Positions 1 through 8,776 of a stretch of 64,000 bases of DNA are shown here, piece by piece. The translations under genes were made by a program, and so were the position numbers. Location of the stretch: contig NZ_CP036403.1 of assembly GCF_004322775.1 (NCBI RefSeq), positions 2,294,001-2,358,000 on the forward strand. Direction: 5' to 3'. The stretch's first letter is position 1. Every line of letters starts with the position of its first letter. Under the pieces are notes generated by a model. The model ran no database searches. It was not told the origin of the DNA and saw only the letters and a list, made by a program, of their open reading frames with translations. This stretch comes from Ornithinimicrobium sufpigmenti (GTDB lineage: Bacteria; Actinomycetota; Actinomycetes; Actinomycetales; Dermatophilaceae).

Positions 1-138
1 CTGCAGTCGGCCAACGCGGTCCGCTACGACCTGCTCATGGCCGGAGCGGTGGTGGCCAGCGTCCCGGTCCTGGTCCTGTTCGTCTTCCTCCAGCGCTACC
101 TCATCGAGGGCGTGGCCCGCTCCGGACTGAAGGGCTGA
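1..138 (+). CDS. Carbohydrate ABC transporter permease, C-terminal end (partial)
   Basis: Only the last 45 codons are in the window; the gene begins upstream. The reading frame is open from base 1 and ends with a hydrophobic helix (about residues 12-28) followed by a short polar tail containing YLIEGVARSGLKG. A final transmembrane helix followed by a tail of the form G-x-x-x-G-[AS]-x-K-G is the usual end of MalG-type sugar permeases. The next gene, a secreted GH43 glycosidase, starts 2 bases after the stop, which fits one sugar-uptake operon. Family call is by tail similarity only. Confidence 0.7.
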   Translation: MQSANAVRYDLLMAGAVVASVPVLVLFVFLQRYLIEGVARSGLKG

Positions 139-139
139 G

Positions 140-1186
140 GTGCACAGGCTGAGGCGGGCCTGCGCACTGCTCGCGCTCGGGACGCTCGCGGTGCTCACGG
201 CCTGCTCCGCGTCCTCGACACCCGAAGACTCCCCCGCCGGCACCGCCCAGGACGAGTCCGCAGCCACCACGGGCACGGGCACGCCGGCGGACCAGAACCC
301 GGTCATCAACGACGACTTCCCCGACCCCGACGTGCTCGAGGTGGACGGCGTCTACTACGCGTACGCGACGAACGGCAACAACCAGAACGTCCGGGTGGCC
401 AGGTCGACGGACCTGGTGACGTGGGAGCAGCTCGGGGACGCCTTGCCCGAGCTGCCGTCCTGGGTCATCCCGGGCAAGACCTGGGCGCCCGAGGTGAGCG
501 CGGTCGGGGACGGCTACGTCCTGTACTTCACCGCGACCAACTACCAGCCGACCCTGCAGTGCATCGGCACGGCGGTGTCCACGAGCCCGGAGGGGCCGTT
601 CGAGGTGGTGGGTGAGGGGATGCTGGTCTGCCCCGAGGACGAGGGTGGTGCCATCGACGCGGCGACCTTCCTCGACGAGGACGGCACCCACTACCTGCTC
701 TGGAAGAACGACGGCAACTGCTGCGGCCTGGACACCTGGCTCCACCTGGCCCCGCTCGCGACCGACGGGCTCTCGCTGGACGGGCCCGCGACCCGGCTGG
801 TGAAGCAGGACCAGGAGTGGGAGGGCAACCTGGTCGAGGCGCCGACGCTGGTGGAGCGCGACGGCACCTACGTGCTCCTCTACTCCGCCAACGACTACGG
901 GGGCGCGGGGTATGCCGTGGGGTACGCGACCGCCGACGCGGTCACCGGGCCCTACACCAAGGACCCTGAGCCGCTCCTGGCCAGCATCGGGCCCTCGGCG
1001 GAGTATGTCGGGCCGGGCGGCCAGGACATCGTCACCGGGCCGGACGGGCAGGACTACGTCGTCTTCCACTCCTGGCAGGGCGGGACCAGCTACCGCGGCC
1101 TGAACGTGCTGCCTCTGTCGTGGGAGGAAGGCTCGGCAGGAGGAGATGACCCAGGGGTCACCCCGGAGGTGGAAGGTTTCGACTGA
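140..1186 (+). CDS. Glycoside hydrolase family 43 lipoprotein
   Basis: A 348-residue exported lipoprotein. The start is a GTG 2 bases after the upstream permease stop. An Arg-rich start, hydrophobic core and lipobox (LTAC, lipidated Cys22) are followed by a low-complexity Ser/Thr/Ala linker. The five-bladed propeller begins near residue 53 with NPVINDDFPDPDVL, where the Asp is the expected GH43 catalytic base. WAPEV (near 117) and WEGNLVEAP (near 230, with Glu) are further GH43-like motifs. GH43 enzymes remove arabinose or xylose from plant polysaccharides. Position after a sugar permease suggests hydrolysis at the membrane feeding that transporter. Substrate cannot be told from sequence alone. 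Confidence 0.85.
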   Translation: MHRLRRACALLALGTLAVLTACSASSTPEDSPAGTAQDESAATTGTGTPADQNPVINDDFPDPDVLEVDGVYYAYATNGNNQNVRVARSTDLVTWEQLGDALPELPSWVIPGKTWAPEVSAVGDGYVLYFTATNYQPTLQCIGTAVSTSPEGPFEVVGEGMLVCPEDEGGAIDAATFLDEDGTHYLLWKNDGNCCGLDTWLHLAPLATDGLSLDGPATRLVKQDQEWEGNLVEAPTLVERDGTYVLLYSANDYGGAGYAVGYATADAVTGPYTKDPEPLLASIGPSAEYVGPGGQDIVTGPDGQDYVVFHSWQGGTSYRGLNVLPLSWEEGSAGGDDPGVTPEVEGFD

Positions 1187-1198
1187 GGGACGACCGGG

Positions 1199-2581
1199 TC
1201 AGCCGACGCGGCCGCGCGGTGAGCCCGAGCGGGGCAGGGTCGTGCCGGCGGGGTACCCCTCCAGGGGCACTGCGCCGTTGCGCCAGGCCTCCAGCACCGG
1301 CTCCACGATCCGCCAGGTCTCGACAGCGTGGTCGCCGCGGACCGACAGCGTGGGGTCGCCGTCGAGCACGCCCGCGAGGACCTGGCCGTAAGGCGGCAGG
1401 TGGCTGGTCCCGAAGCTGGCGTTCATCGCCACCCGGTCCACGCCACGGGGGTCTCCGGGGCCGGTCACGTTGAAGTCGATCTGCAGCACCTCCGGGTCAA
1501 GCCCGATGTGCACCCGGTCGGGCGACTCGTGGCCGTACAGGCCCCGCGGCACCCAGGCCGGCTGCTTGAAGGTGATGGTGGCTCTCTTGTTGAGCGCGCT
1601 GAGAGCCTTACCCGCACGGAGCCGGAACGGCACCCCCGCCCAGCGCCAGTTGTTCACCTCGACCGTGACCTCGGCATACGTCTCGGTCTCCAGCGCCGGG
1701 TCGACCCCTGGCTCGTCGACGTAGGAGGGGACCGACCGGCCCTCGACATCACCCGCGGTGTACCTGCCTCGCCGGCTGCTCGCGACCGGATCTCCGTCCC
1801 ACACGCGGGTGGCCCGGAGCACCGCCGCGGTGCCGTCGCGGATGTCGCGTGCCTCGATGCTGCTGGGTGGCTCCATCGCCAGGAACGAGAGGACGTGCAG
1901 GGCGTGGCTCTGGATCATGTCGACCAGGGCCCCGGTGCCGTCGTAGTAGCCGGCCCTGCCCTCCAGGGCGAGGCTCTCCTCGAAGGTGATGTCGACACTC
2001 TCGACCTGCGTGTTGTCCAGGACAGACTCCAGCACGCGGTTGGTGAAGCGGAGCCCGAGGATGTTCAGCACGGTGGACATCCCCAGGTAGTGGTCGACCC
2101 GGTACACCTGCCCCTCCGGGACGACGCCCGTCACCAGGTCGTTGAGCTTCTCCGCACCCTCGACGTCGGTCCCGAACGGCTTCTCCAGCACCAGCCGGGC
2201 GTCGGTCGGCAGGTCGATCCCTGCCAACGCCTGGCAGGCGCGCACCGTGACGGCCGGCGGCAGGGCGAAGTACACGATGAGCCGGTCTGCGCTGCCCGTC
2301 AGCGCGCGCTCCAGACTGTCCCGGTCGGTCACGTCCGCCTGGACGTAGCGTGCCGCGCCGACCACCTCGTCCTGGCGGCTCCCCTGCAGCCCGGAGACGG
2401 CGAACGACTGGGCGACCCGCGTGCGCCAGCCCTCGTCCCCCCAGTCGGCGCGGTCGACACCGACCAGGTCGAGGTCGAGCTCGCGCTGGTGGAGCACCTC
2501 CGCCAGTCCGGGAAGGAGCAGTCGGGCCGTGAGGTCGCCCCCGGCGCCGAGGATGAGCAGGGTATGCCGTGGGAAAGTCAT
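1199..2581 (-). CDS. Glucose-6-phosphate dehydrogenase-like protein, divergent
   Basis: 460 residues. The N-terminal Rossmann motif is GAGGDLTARLLLPGL, with EKPFGTD near residue 133 and RVDHYLGMS near residue 161. These are landmarks of the Zwf family, which oxidises glucose 6-phosphate with NAD(P)+. The classical motif is DHYLGKE, whose Lys binds substrate; here it is Met, so this belongs to a divergent subgroup and may not be the main G6PD. It starts with ATG overlapping the stop of the luciferase-like gene by 4 bases (ATGA), so the two are almost certainly co-translated. Its 3' end meets the GH43 gene convergently with only 12 bases between the stops. Confidence 0.75.
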   Translation of the reverse strand: MTFPRHTLLILGAGGDLTARLLLPGLAEVLHQRELDLDLVGVDRADWGDEGWRTRVAQSFAVSGLQGSRQDEVVGAARYVQADVTDRDSLERALTGSADRLIVYFALPPAVTVRACQALAGIDLPTDARLVLEKPFGTDVEGAEKLNDLVTGVVPEGQVYRVDHYLGMSTVLNILGLRFTNRVLESVLDNTQVESVDITFEESLALEGRAGYYDGTGALVDMIQSHALHVLSFLAMEPPSSIEARDIRDGTAAVLRATRVWDGDPVASSRRGRYTAGDVEGRSVPSYVDEPGVDPALETETYAEVTVEVNNWRWAGVPFRLRAGKALSALNKRATITFKQPAWVPRGLYGHESPDRVHIGLDPEVLQIDFNVTGPGDPRGVDRVAMNASFGTSHLPPYGQVLAGVLDGDPTLSVRGDHAVETWRIVEPVLEAWRNGAVPLEGYPAGTTLPRSGSPRGRVG

Positions 2582-3447
2582 CTGCTGTGCTCGCCCTTCT
2601 CGCCGCCGCCGTCGGTGTCGTCGGCGTTGACGCTGCCCGTCGAGGATGGACAGGACGCGGCACCCGGAGACTGACGGACCATCACCTCGGCCTCAGCCTC
2701 CCAGTTGTCACTCCCGGCTGGCATGACCGACCGGACCAGCCAGGTCGCGCCGGCCTCGGCGTACTCCTGGGCCGAGAAGCCCGCGGCTGGGTGGACGACG
2801 ACATCCCACCCCTCGCGGGTGGGGCGGCCGTCAAGAGCGAGGTAGGTGGCCAGATCCTGCGGGGAGAGGTCCTCCTGGCCACCGATCGGGACCACGCCGT
2901 CCCAGCGGCGTGCCCGCGCCAGGGGCCGCCGGTGCGGGGTGACGCCGGCGACCCAGATCGGTGGTCGGGGCCGCTGCACGGGGCGCGGGTGCAGGTCGGC
3001 CTTGACCCTGTAGTGCTCCCCGGTGTGGTCGGTCGGGCCGCGCAGCAGCTGGTCGATCACCTGCAGCGCCTCGTCCAGCATGGTCGCCCGGACGCGCGGG
3101 TCCGCCTCCTCCCCCAGGTCCGCGAAGTCCCGGTCCGGCGGCTCACCCAGGCCCACGCCCAGCACCGCCCGCCCGCCGCTGAGCCGGTCCAGCGTGGCGA
3201 CCTGCTTGGCGACCGCATACGGACGCCGACGCGACAGCGGCGTGACCAGGGTGCCGAGCCGCATCCGCTCGGTCACCGCCGCGACCGCCCCGAGCATTAC
3301 CCACGGATCCAACGGCGCGACCCCGGGTCGCCACTGCACGTGGTCCCAGAGGAAGAACCCGTCCCAGCCGGCGCCCTCGGCGGCGCGGGCCCAGCCGAGG
3401 ACCGTGGCCGGGTCGGTGAACGGCGGCAGGCTGACGGCATACCTCAC
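2578..3447 (-). CDS. LLM-class flavin-dependent oxidoreductase (luciferase-like)
   Basis: 289 residues from GTG at 3447. This start is chosen because a TACCGT -10 hexamer lies 7 bases upstream; GTG at 3456 is in frame but overlaps that hexamer. The protein opens RYAVSLPPFTDPATVLGWARAAE, then DGFFLWDHV, RMRLGTLVTPL and the GGRAVLGVGLG loop. These are the strand and loop signatures of the bacterial luciferase/F420-dependent TIM barrel that binds FMN or F420. The stop overlaps the start of the G6PD-like gene. F420-dependent G6PD of mycobacteria is also a luciferase-like barrel, but the sequence does not show the cofactor or substrate here. Confidence 0.75.
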   Translation of the reverse strand: MRYAVSLPPFTDPATVLGWARAAEGAGWDGFFLWDHVQWRPGVAPLDPWVMLGAVAAVTERMRLGTLVTPLSRRRPYAVAKQVATLDRLSGGRAVLGVGLGEPPDRDFADLGEEADPRVRATMLDEALQVIDQLLRGPTDHTGEHYRVKADLHPRPVQRPRPPIWVAGVTPHRRPLARARRWDGVVPIGGQEDLSPQDLATYLALDGRPTREGWDVVVHPAAGFSAQEYAEAGATWLVRSVMPAGSDNWEAEAEVMVRQSPGAASCPSSTGSVNADDTDGGGEKGEHSR

Positions 3448-3454
3448 GATGGCC

Positions 3455-3460
3455 ACGGTA
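3455..3460 (-). promoter_or_regulatory. -10 hexamer TACCGT for the LLM/G6PD-like operon
   Basis: TACCGT (TANNNT) ends 7 bases before GTG at 3447, so transcription would start at or next to the start codon and the mRNA would be leaderless. Confidence 0.45.
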
Positions 3461-3505
3461 GACCCGCGATCCCGGGCCCGCGACGCGCGAGGACGCAGGT
3501 CCGGT

Positions 3506-3943
3506 CTAGACCCACGTCGAGAGGTCCAGCTCCCGGAGGGGCTGACCACCGTCGATGAAGACCCTGCCGGCCGGAGCGAGCGCCGCCAGGAGGCGCTGCG
3601 CCGCGCGCTGCCCGACGTCGGGATGCCGACCGTCCAGCGCGCCGACGCGGACGGCGAGGACGATGTCGAAGGCAAGATCGCCCGGCTCCATGACGAACGA
3701 CTCGACCGCCACCTGGCGGACGCTCATCCGCCCTGATTCGATCTCGGCGGCTGAGCCTGAGCGGGTCTGCGCGACCGCCGTGGCCGAGCGGTCGATCGCC
3801 AGGATGTGGCCGGTGTCCAGCCGACGGGCGATCGCTCGCGCCGCGGCGCCCGTCCCGCACCCGATCTCCAGCACGCGGGACCGCGGGGTCAGCGGGAGGG
3901 CGTCCACGATGGCCGCCAGACGTGGGGAGAGGCCCGAGGGCAT
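3506..3943 (-). CDS. Class I SAM-dependent methyltransferase, small
   Basis: 145 residues from ATG at 3943. The frame is open further upstream, but a TACCGT hexamer sits exactly 6 bases before this ATG and the fold begins right after it. Motif I is VLEIGCGTGAAARAIARR (near 21-38), which binds SAM; HILAIDRSATAV follows as the acidic strand-2 turn. The C-terminal half of a standard methyltransferase fold is short. The substrate is unknown. It stands alone, divergent from the helicase gene. Confidence 0.7.
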   Translation of the reverse strand: MPSGLSPRLAAIVDALPLTPRSRVLEIGCGTGAAARAIARRLDTGHILAIDRSATAVAQTRSGSAAEIESGRMSVRQVAVESFVMEPGDLAFDIVLAVRVGALDGRHPDVGQRAAQRLLAALAPAGRVFIDGGQPLRELDLSTWV

Positions 3944-3949
3944 GCCGGT

Positions 3950-3955
3950 ACGGTA
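3950..3955 (-). promoter_or_regulatory. -10 hexamer TACCGT of the methyltransferase gene
   Basis: TACCGT with exactly 6 bases to ATG at 3943, giving a leaderless transcript. It decides between this start and the alternative ATG at 4090. Confidence 0.5.
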
Positions 3956-4258
3956 GCGCCAGCCGGGCCGCGCCCACCACCACGACGGGCTGAGGATGAC
4001 CGCGGCCAGGCCGACCGCCGCTGACCCACGTGGTCGGGGGCGTACCCAGAACTGAGGACTCCCGAGAACGCGGTACGCTAGTGATGCCATCGCGGCTGGA
4101 CACGTCCGAGCGTCGATCTCCTGCAGATCCGCTGGACCAGCTCGCACCGGGGGACGTCTCCAGCTCAAGGCTGCTGACGCGTCCAGCGCCCCGCCGCGGG
4201 CGCGGTGCGGGCTCGCCCCGTCGCTGGTGACCTGACCGATCGCTCCGAGGAGGAGTTC

Positions 4259-6391
4259 GTGGCTCGCAGAGCCCCGCGCCAGAACGGCGCACGCACGCGC
4301 ACCCAGCGGCGACCCCGCCCCGACAACGACGGCCTCATCCAGGTGCTGGCCAAGGTCGTCCGCGAGGTCGAGTCCGCGGTCCAGCGCGGCCACGCGTCGC
4401 CGTCGACCCGGACCAAGTTCCAGGTCGTGGCGCTGCTCATGCGCGAGGAGCGCGCCCGCGTGAAGGCGGACGAGACCAAGGCGGCGGCCCGACGGACCGA
4501 GGACCTGAAACGCCTCGACGGCATCGCCACCATCCTCGCGACCACTGCCGCCCGGGACGCCTCCCTGCTCGGGCTGCTCGCCGACGACGCCGTCATCTCC
4601 GACCGCGCGCGGTCGCTGCGCCGTGAGCTCCTCGAGGCGGCCGGCATCGAGGTCCCCCACGAGCCCGCCGAGGCGCCCGAGCCGGCCGAGCCCACCGCCG
4701 CCGAGCAGCGCCGCGTGGTGCCTCAGTCGGTGGTGTCCCGGCAGCTCGCCAACCCCTTCCTCCCACCCGACTACTCCGCCGTCGCCGTGCGCACTGCGAA
4801 GCCGCGCCGCCTCGCCGGCTGGGAGCTCATCGAGCCGTTGCTGAGGTCGTTCGAGGCCGGGGGCACGTCGTCGTGCATGGACCTGCCGGATCCGACCTCC
4901 ACCGGGGTGACCGGCGGGCTGCACCTCATGCCGCACCAGGCGCAGGTGGTCGCCGCCGCGGCGGAGGGGCACCGCACGTTCCTGCTGGCCGACGAGCCCG
5001 GCCTGGGCAAGACGGCGCAGGCGCTGCTCGCTGCGGAGGCCGCGAACGCATACCCCTTGCTCGTGGTCGTCCCGAACGTCGTGAAGATGAACTGGGCGCG
5101 CGAGGCCAGGCTGTGGACGCCCCGCCATCCCGCGACGGTGGTGTACGGCGACGGCGAGACGATCGACGGGTTCGCGGACATCATCATCGTCAACTACGAG
5201 GTCCTCGACCGGCACGTGGGCTGGCTCGGCGATCTCGGTCTGCGCGGCATGGTGGTCGACGAGGCGCACTACATCAAGAACCGGAAGTCCCAGCGGTCCC
5301 AGAACGTCCTGCACCTCTCCGAGCGCATCCGCGAGCGGACCGCGAACCCCCTCGTGATGGCGCTCACCGGCACGCCGTTGATCAACGACATCGAGGACTT
5401 CACGGCGATCTGGCAGCTCCTCGGGTGGATCGACGAGACCAAGCCGGTCGGTGAGCTGATGGCGGCGCTGGAGGAGACCGGGTTGACACCTGCCGACCGC
5501 GGCTTCCTGGCCGCGGCGCGCGCGGCCGTCATCGACCGCGGCATCGTCCGGCGGCGCAAGGTCGACGTCGCCGCCGACCTTCCCGCGCGCCGCGTGGCCG
5601 ACGTCCCCGTCGAGATCGACGGCGAGGCAGGGCGGTCCATCCGGGCCGCCGAGCAGAGCCTCGCCCGCCGCCTGGTCGACCGCTACGAGCGGACCCTGGA
5701 GGCACGCCACGGGGGCGAGGTCATCGAGGGCATCGACCACGGCCTGGTGCGTCAGGTCGCCGCGTGGGAGCGGGCGAGCAAGAGCACCAAGAAGTCGGAC
5801 GAGAACGTGTTCACCATGATGCGGCGCATCGGTCAGGCCAAGGCGGGGCTGGCGGCCGACTACGCCGCCCAGCTCGCCCGCAGCGCCGGCAAGGTGGTCT
5901 TCTTCGCCAAGCACATCGATGTCATGGACACCGCCGAGGAGACGTTCGCCAAACGCGGCATCCGCTATGCCTCCATCCGCGGCGACCAGACCGCGGCGGC
6001 CCGGCAGAAGCACATCGACGCGTTCACCCACGACCCGGACGTCGCAGTCGTCGTGTGCTCGTTGACGGCTGCGGGCGTCGGCCTCAACCTGCAGATCGCC
6101 TCGAACCTGGTGCTCGCCGAGCTGTCCTGGACGGACGCCGAGCAGACCCAGGCCATCGACCGCGTCCACCGGATCGGGCAGGGCGAGCCGGTCACGGCGT
6201 GGCGGATCATCGCCGCGCAGACCCTCGACACGAGGATCGCCGAGCTCATCGACAGCAAGGCGGGGCTGGCCGCTCGGGCCCTCGACGGGGCCGACACGGA
6301 GATCGTCGACTCCGCCGACGTGCAGCTCGAGGCGCTGGTCGCTCTCCTCGAAGATGCGCTGCGGGAGCGGGAGCACGCGCAGGCATCCTGA
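4259..6391 (+). CDS. SNF2-type DEAD/DEAH-box helicase
   Basis: About 710 residues from GTG at 4259, preceded by a GAGGAGGAG ribosome site; an in-frame GTG at 4205 would add 18 residues. A charged N-terminal region of about 210 residues precedes the ATPase. Motif I is DEPGLGKTAQ, motif II VVDEAHYIK and motif III ALTGTPLIND. The C-terminal RecA lobe has FFAKHIDVMDTAEE, SLTAAGVGLNLQIAS and the closing AIDRVHRIGQ, a hallmark of SNF2 translocases such as SMARCAL1-like annealing helicases. Such enzymes remodel DNA or DNA-protein complexes using ATP. No nuclease or methylase neighbour is present to suggest a defence island. A possible promoter (TACGCT, 4074-4079) lies upstream. Confidence 0.85.
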   Translation: MARRAPRQNGARTRTQRRPRPDNDGLIQVLAKVVREVESAVQRGHASPSTRTKFQVVALLMREERARVKADETKAAARRTEDLKRLDGIATILATTAARDASLLGLLADDAVISDRARSLRRELLEAAGIEVPHEPAEAPEPAEPTAAEQRRVVPQSVVSRQLANPFLPPDYSAVAVRTAKPRRLAGWELIEPLLRSFEAGGTSSCMDLPDPTSTGVTGGLHLMPHQAQVVAAAAEGHRTFLLADEPGLGKTAQALLAAEAANAYPLLVVVPNVVKMNWAREARLWTPRHPATVVYGDGETIDGFADIIIVNYEVLDRHVGWLGDLGLRGMVVDEAHYIKNRKSQRSQNVLHLSERIRERTANPLVMALTGTPLINDIEDFTAIWQLLGWIDETKPVGELMAALEETGLTPADRGFLAAARAAVIDRGIVRRRKVDVAADLPARRVADVPVEIDGEAGRSIRAAEQSLARRLVDRYERTLEARHGGEVIEGIDHGLVRQVAAWERASKSTKKSDENVFTMMRRIGQAKAGLAADYAAQLARSAGKVVFFAKHIDVMDTAEETFAKRGIRYASIRGDQTAAARQKHIDAFTHDPDVAVVVCSLTAAGVGLNLQIASNLVLAELSWTDAEQTQAIDRVHRIGQGEPVTAWRIIAAQTLDTRIAELIDSKAGLAARALDGADTEIVDSADVQLEALVALLEDALREREHAQAS

Positions 6392-6450
6392 CGCGGATAG
6401 CTGCCTGGTCAGGCCCCGATAACCCCTGGGCGTGGTGGCTCGGGTTCCTC

Positions 6451-6456
6451 TACCCT
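6451..6456 (+). promoter_or_regulatory. -10 hexamer TACCCT for the ABC-F leader
   Basis: TACCCT ends 7 bases before the GTG of the leader peptide at 6464, so the transcript would begin at that codon. I see no clear -35 box or AT-rich WhiB7-like element upstream. Confidence 0.4.
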
Positions 6457-6463
6457 CGGGGGC

Positions 6464-6505
6464 GTGTTCGGTACCGCCCTCGTGAAGCCCTGGACTCGCC
6501 GCTGA
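6464..6505 (+). CDS. Putative 13-residue leader peptide of ABC-F attenuator
   Basis: GTG-started frame encoding MFGTALVKPWTRR, ending in TGA. It lies 105 bases before the ABC-F gene. Its last five codons (Trp-Thr-Arg-Arg-stop) form the 5' arm of the hairpin at 6490-6521, so a ribosome stalled near the end of the peptide would hold that hairpin open. Arg-rich ends after an aromatic residue are compatible with drug-dependent stalling, but that is inference. Too short for any homology claim. Confidence 0.4.
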   Translation: MFGTALVKPWTRR

Positions 6506-6592
6506 CGGCGGCAGAGTCCAGCGTGACCCGTCCCCTCTGCTCGCCGTCCTGGTCCTGGCCGGGCGGCCCCTCGTGCTGCCCGGCTCCCACGA
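6490..6592 (+). promoter_or_regulatory. Candidate attenuator hairpins upstream of ABC-F gene
   Basis: Two strong stems fill the leader. Stem 1 pairs CTGGACTC (6490-6497) with GAGTCCAG (6514-6521), with an inner GCCG/CGGC stem. Stem 2 pairs GCCGGGC (6558-6564) with GCCCGGC (6578-6584). TCGTG (6571-6575) can instead pair with CACGA (6588-6592), so alternative folds exist. There is no U-tract directly after the stems, so premature termination is less certain than translational masking. Such uORF-plus-hairpin leaders are known upstream of actinobacterial ABC-F resistance genes. Confidence 0.45.
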
Positions 6593-6610
6593 CGAGCCGA
6601 GGAGACCACC

Positions 6611-8293
6611 GTGCAGCACCCCGACCGCAAGCTTCCTCCACGATCCGGCATTCCTGCCGGCGCCGCTGCCCACATCCGCGCCGATGGCGTCCACGTCACC
6701 CTGGGTGACCGTCGCGTGCTGAGCGACGTGGATCTCGTCCTCTCCGCGCGGTCCCGCCTGGCCATCGTCGGCGAGAACGGGCGCGGGAAGACGACGCTGC
6801 TCCGCGTCCTCGCGGGGCTCACCGCGCCGGACGCCGGGACCGTCTCACGGACCGGCACCCTGGCCGTGGTCGAGCAAACGCTGGCGGTCAGCGGCGACGA
6901 GACCGTCGGGTCCATCGTCCAGTCGACCATCGCAGACTCCCTGGAGGCCCTGAGAAGGCTCGAGCGGGCAACCCACGCCCTGGCCCGACAGCGGCCCGGT
7001 GCCGACGAGCAGTACGCGGAGGCCCTGGCCGTCGCGACAACCGTGGACGCCTGGGACGCCGAGCGCCGGGTCGACGTCGCACTGGCGGGGCTGGGCGCGT
7101 GCACCGACCGCCACCGGCTCCTGTCCTCCCTGTCGGTCGGGCAGCGTTACCGGGTCCGGCTGGCCTGCGTCCTCGGCTCGGCGCCTGACCTGTTGCTCCT
7201 GGACGAGCCGACCAACCACCTCGACGCGGCTGCGCTGGCTTTCCTCACCGAGCGGCTGCGCTCGCACCGCGGCGGTCTGGCGCTGGTCACCCACGACCGG
7301 GCGCTGCTGCGCGACGTCGCCACCTCCTTCCTCGACCTCGACCCCAGCCAGGACGGTCGCCCTCGCCTCTCTGCGGGCGGGTATGACGCCTGGGTCCAGG
7401 GGCGCAAGCGAGACCGCGCGCGCTGGGAGCAGGACCACGCCGACCAGCTCGCGGAACGCGCCCGGCTCGTCCAGGCCGCGGAGGACGCTCGTGGCCGGCT
7501 GCACTCCGGGTGGCGCCCGGAGAAGGGCCACGGCAAGCACCAGCGCGCCACCCGTGCCGCAGGCGTCGTCCAGGCCCTCAACCGACGCGAGGAGCTGCTC
7601 GAGGCCCACGTCATCACCGTGCCCGAACCACCGCTGACCCTGCACTTGCCTGAGACGGTCACCTCGCCCGGACGGCCGGTGCTCACCTGTGACCGCGTCA
7701 CCGTCGCGGGTCGCTTCCGCACGCCGACGAGCTTCTCGGTCGTCGGCGGTGATCGCCTGGTGGTCACCGGAGCCAACGGGTCCGGCAAGTCCACGCTGCT
7801 CGCGCTCCTCGCCGGCCAGCTGACACCTACCGAGGGCCAGGTGCGGACCCACCCCACGGCACGCATCGCCTTCCTGTCGCAGGAGGTCCCGCCGTGGCCA
7901 CCAGAGATTCCGGCCTACCTCCTCCTCGAGCAGCGTCGAACTAGGTCGACGAGGCACGGCGACACCGGCGAGGCCGGAGCATCGACGCCGGCAGCCAGCG
8001 GGCTCCTCGACTCGCACAGCCTGCGCACGCCGGTCTCCCACCTCTCCCAGGGTCAGCAGCGCCGGCTCCATCTGGCGCTCTGCCTCGCCGAACGCCCCGA
8101 CCTGCTACTCCTGGACGAACCGACGAACCACCTGTCCGCTGCGCTGGTCGACGACCTCACCGCCGCGCTGCACCAGACCAGGTCGGCGGTCATCGTCGCC
8201 ACGCACGACCGCCAGCTCCTGGCGGACCTGTCGGCCTGGCCCACCGTCCACCTCGGTGACTCCAGGGCTGCGTCAGGCGACCACCTCCGCTGA
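6611..8293 (+). CDS. ABC-F family ribosomal protection / regulatory ATPase
   Basis: 560 residues, GTG start with GAGGAG about 8 bases upstream. Two ABC domains without membrane segments define ABC-F. Domain 1 has Walker A GENGRGKT (near 54), signature LSVGQ (near 174) and Walker B plus DEPTNHLD (near 197). Domain 2 has GANGSGKS (near 388), LSQGQ (near 478) and DEPTNHLS (near 501). Between them is the charged inter-domain linker (about 250-330) that reaches the peptidyl-transferase centre in resistance ABC-Fs. Those proteins evict ribosome-targeting antibiotics. The leader upstream favours an inducible resistance role over a housekeeping one. The drug class cannot be inferred. Confidence 0.85.
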   Translation: MQHPDRKLPPRSGIPAGAAAHIRADGVHVTLGDRRVLSDVDLVLSARSRLAIVGENGRGKTTLLRVLAGLTAPDAGTVSRTGTLAVVEQTLAVSGDETVGSIVQSTIADSLEALRRLERATHALARQRPGADEQYAEALAVATTVDAWDAERRVDVALAGLGACTDRHRLLSSLSVGQRYRVRLACVLGSAPDLLLLDEPTNHLDAAALAFLTERLRSHRGGLALVTHDRALLRDVATSFLDLDPSQDGRPRLSAGGYDAWVQGRKRDRARWEQDHADQLAERARLVQAAEDARGRLHSGWRPEKGHGKHQRATRAAGVVQALNRREELLEAHVITVPEPPLTLHLPETVTSPGRPVLTCDRVTVAGRFRTPTSFSVVGGDRLVVTGANGSGKSTLLALLAGQLTPTEGQVRTHPTARIAFLSQEVPPWPPEIPAYLLLEQRRTRSTRHGDTGEAGASTPAASGLLDSHSLRTPVSHLSQGQQRRLHLALCLAERPDLLLLDEPTNHLSAALVDDLTAALHQTRSAVIVATHDRQLLADLSAWPTVHLGDSRAASGDHLR

Positions 8294-8321
8294 GGCTCAC
8301 TCCCTCGCGATCACCAGGCGA

Positions 8322-8555
8322 TTACCTCGAAATCACCCCGGCGATCTCCTCCGCCAGCTCCCGCGTCGCTGCGACGACCCCCGAGTACCGCAGGGTCAGG
8401 TCCGTGGACAGCACGAAGTCGCGGCCGAACGCGTCGACGAGCATCTCCTCGAGGGCAGCTGGAGGAGAGGACCCGGATCCGGCCGGCGCGTCGAGCCAGA
8501 TCGACCCAGGTGTCCATCGTGTCGCGAGGCTCCTGAGTGCCGAACCGACGCCAGG
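8322..8555 (-). pseudogene. Decayed gene fragment of unknown family
   Basis: A coding-like frame of 77 codons without a start codon; it opens directly after a stop. Readable pieces are SLATRWTPGSIWLDAPAGS near the front, then FGRDFVLSTDLTLRYSGVV and ELAEEIAGVISR at the end. A second frame over 8450-8570 also reads coherently (WRRFGTQEPRDTMDTWVDL), suggesting a frameshift within one older gene. I do not recognise the family. It sits in the decayed stretch after the ABC-F gene. Confidence 0.35.
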
Positions 8556-8776
8556 TCACGGCGCGCGGTTGGAGTTTCTCGATGCCGCCTCTGCTACTAT
8601 TTAACGTAGTACGTAGATGGTGCGTTGAGTGAGAATCGCCAGACGCCGACGTACCCGAAGACCCGCCAGCGCTTGCAGTCGAAGTCGCTGAGCCGCCGCT
8701 ACCGCCACACCACGAAGGGACCCCGGGCCACTGGGCTCGGGGGTCTTTCGAGTGCTGTGTGCAGGAAGGGAGAGCC
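8556..8776. other. Intergenic stretch with palindrome and terminator-like hairpin
   Basis: No gene I can support. It contains an AT-rich patch (8593-8603) with TACTAT, directly followed by the perfect palindrome ACGTAGTACGT (8604-8614). A hairpin pairing GACCCC (8719-8724) with GGGGTC (8739-8744) and followed by TTT looks like an intrinsic terminator. A TTG-started frame from 8625 to 8780 (51 very basic residues) runs through that hairpin and overlaps the next ATG. It may be a leader or chance. Confidence 0.4.

Noticed and set aside
4084..4230. Upstream frame before the helicase
   Set aside because: Its Arg/Pro-rich composition shows no coding signature; only the TACGCT hexamer near it is suggestive.
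3506..6694. 1062-codon open frame on the minus strand across the helicase gene
   Set aside because: It is a mirror of the helicase codons; only the last 145 codons are a real methyltransferase with its own promoter.
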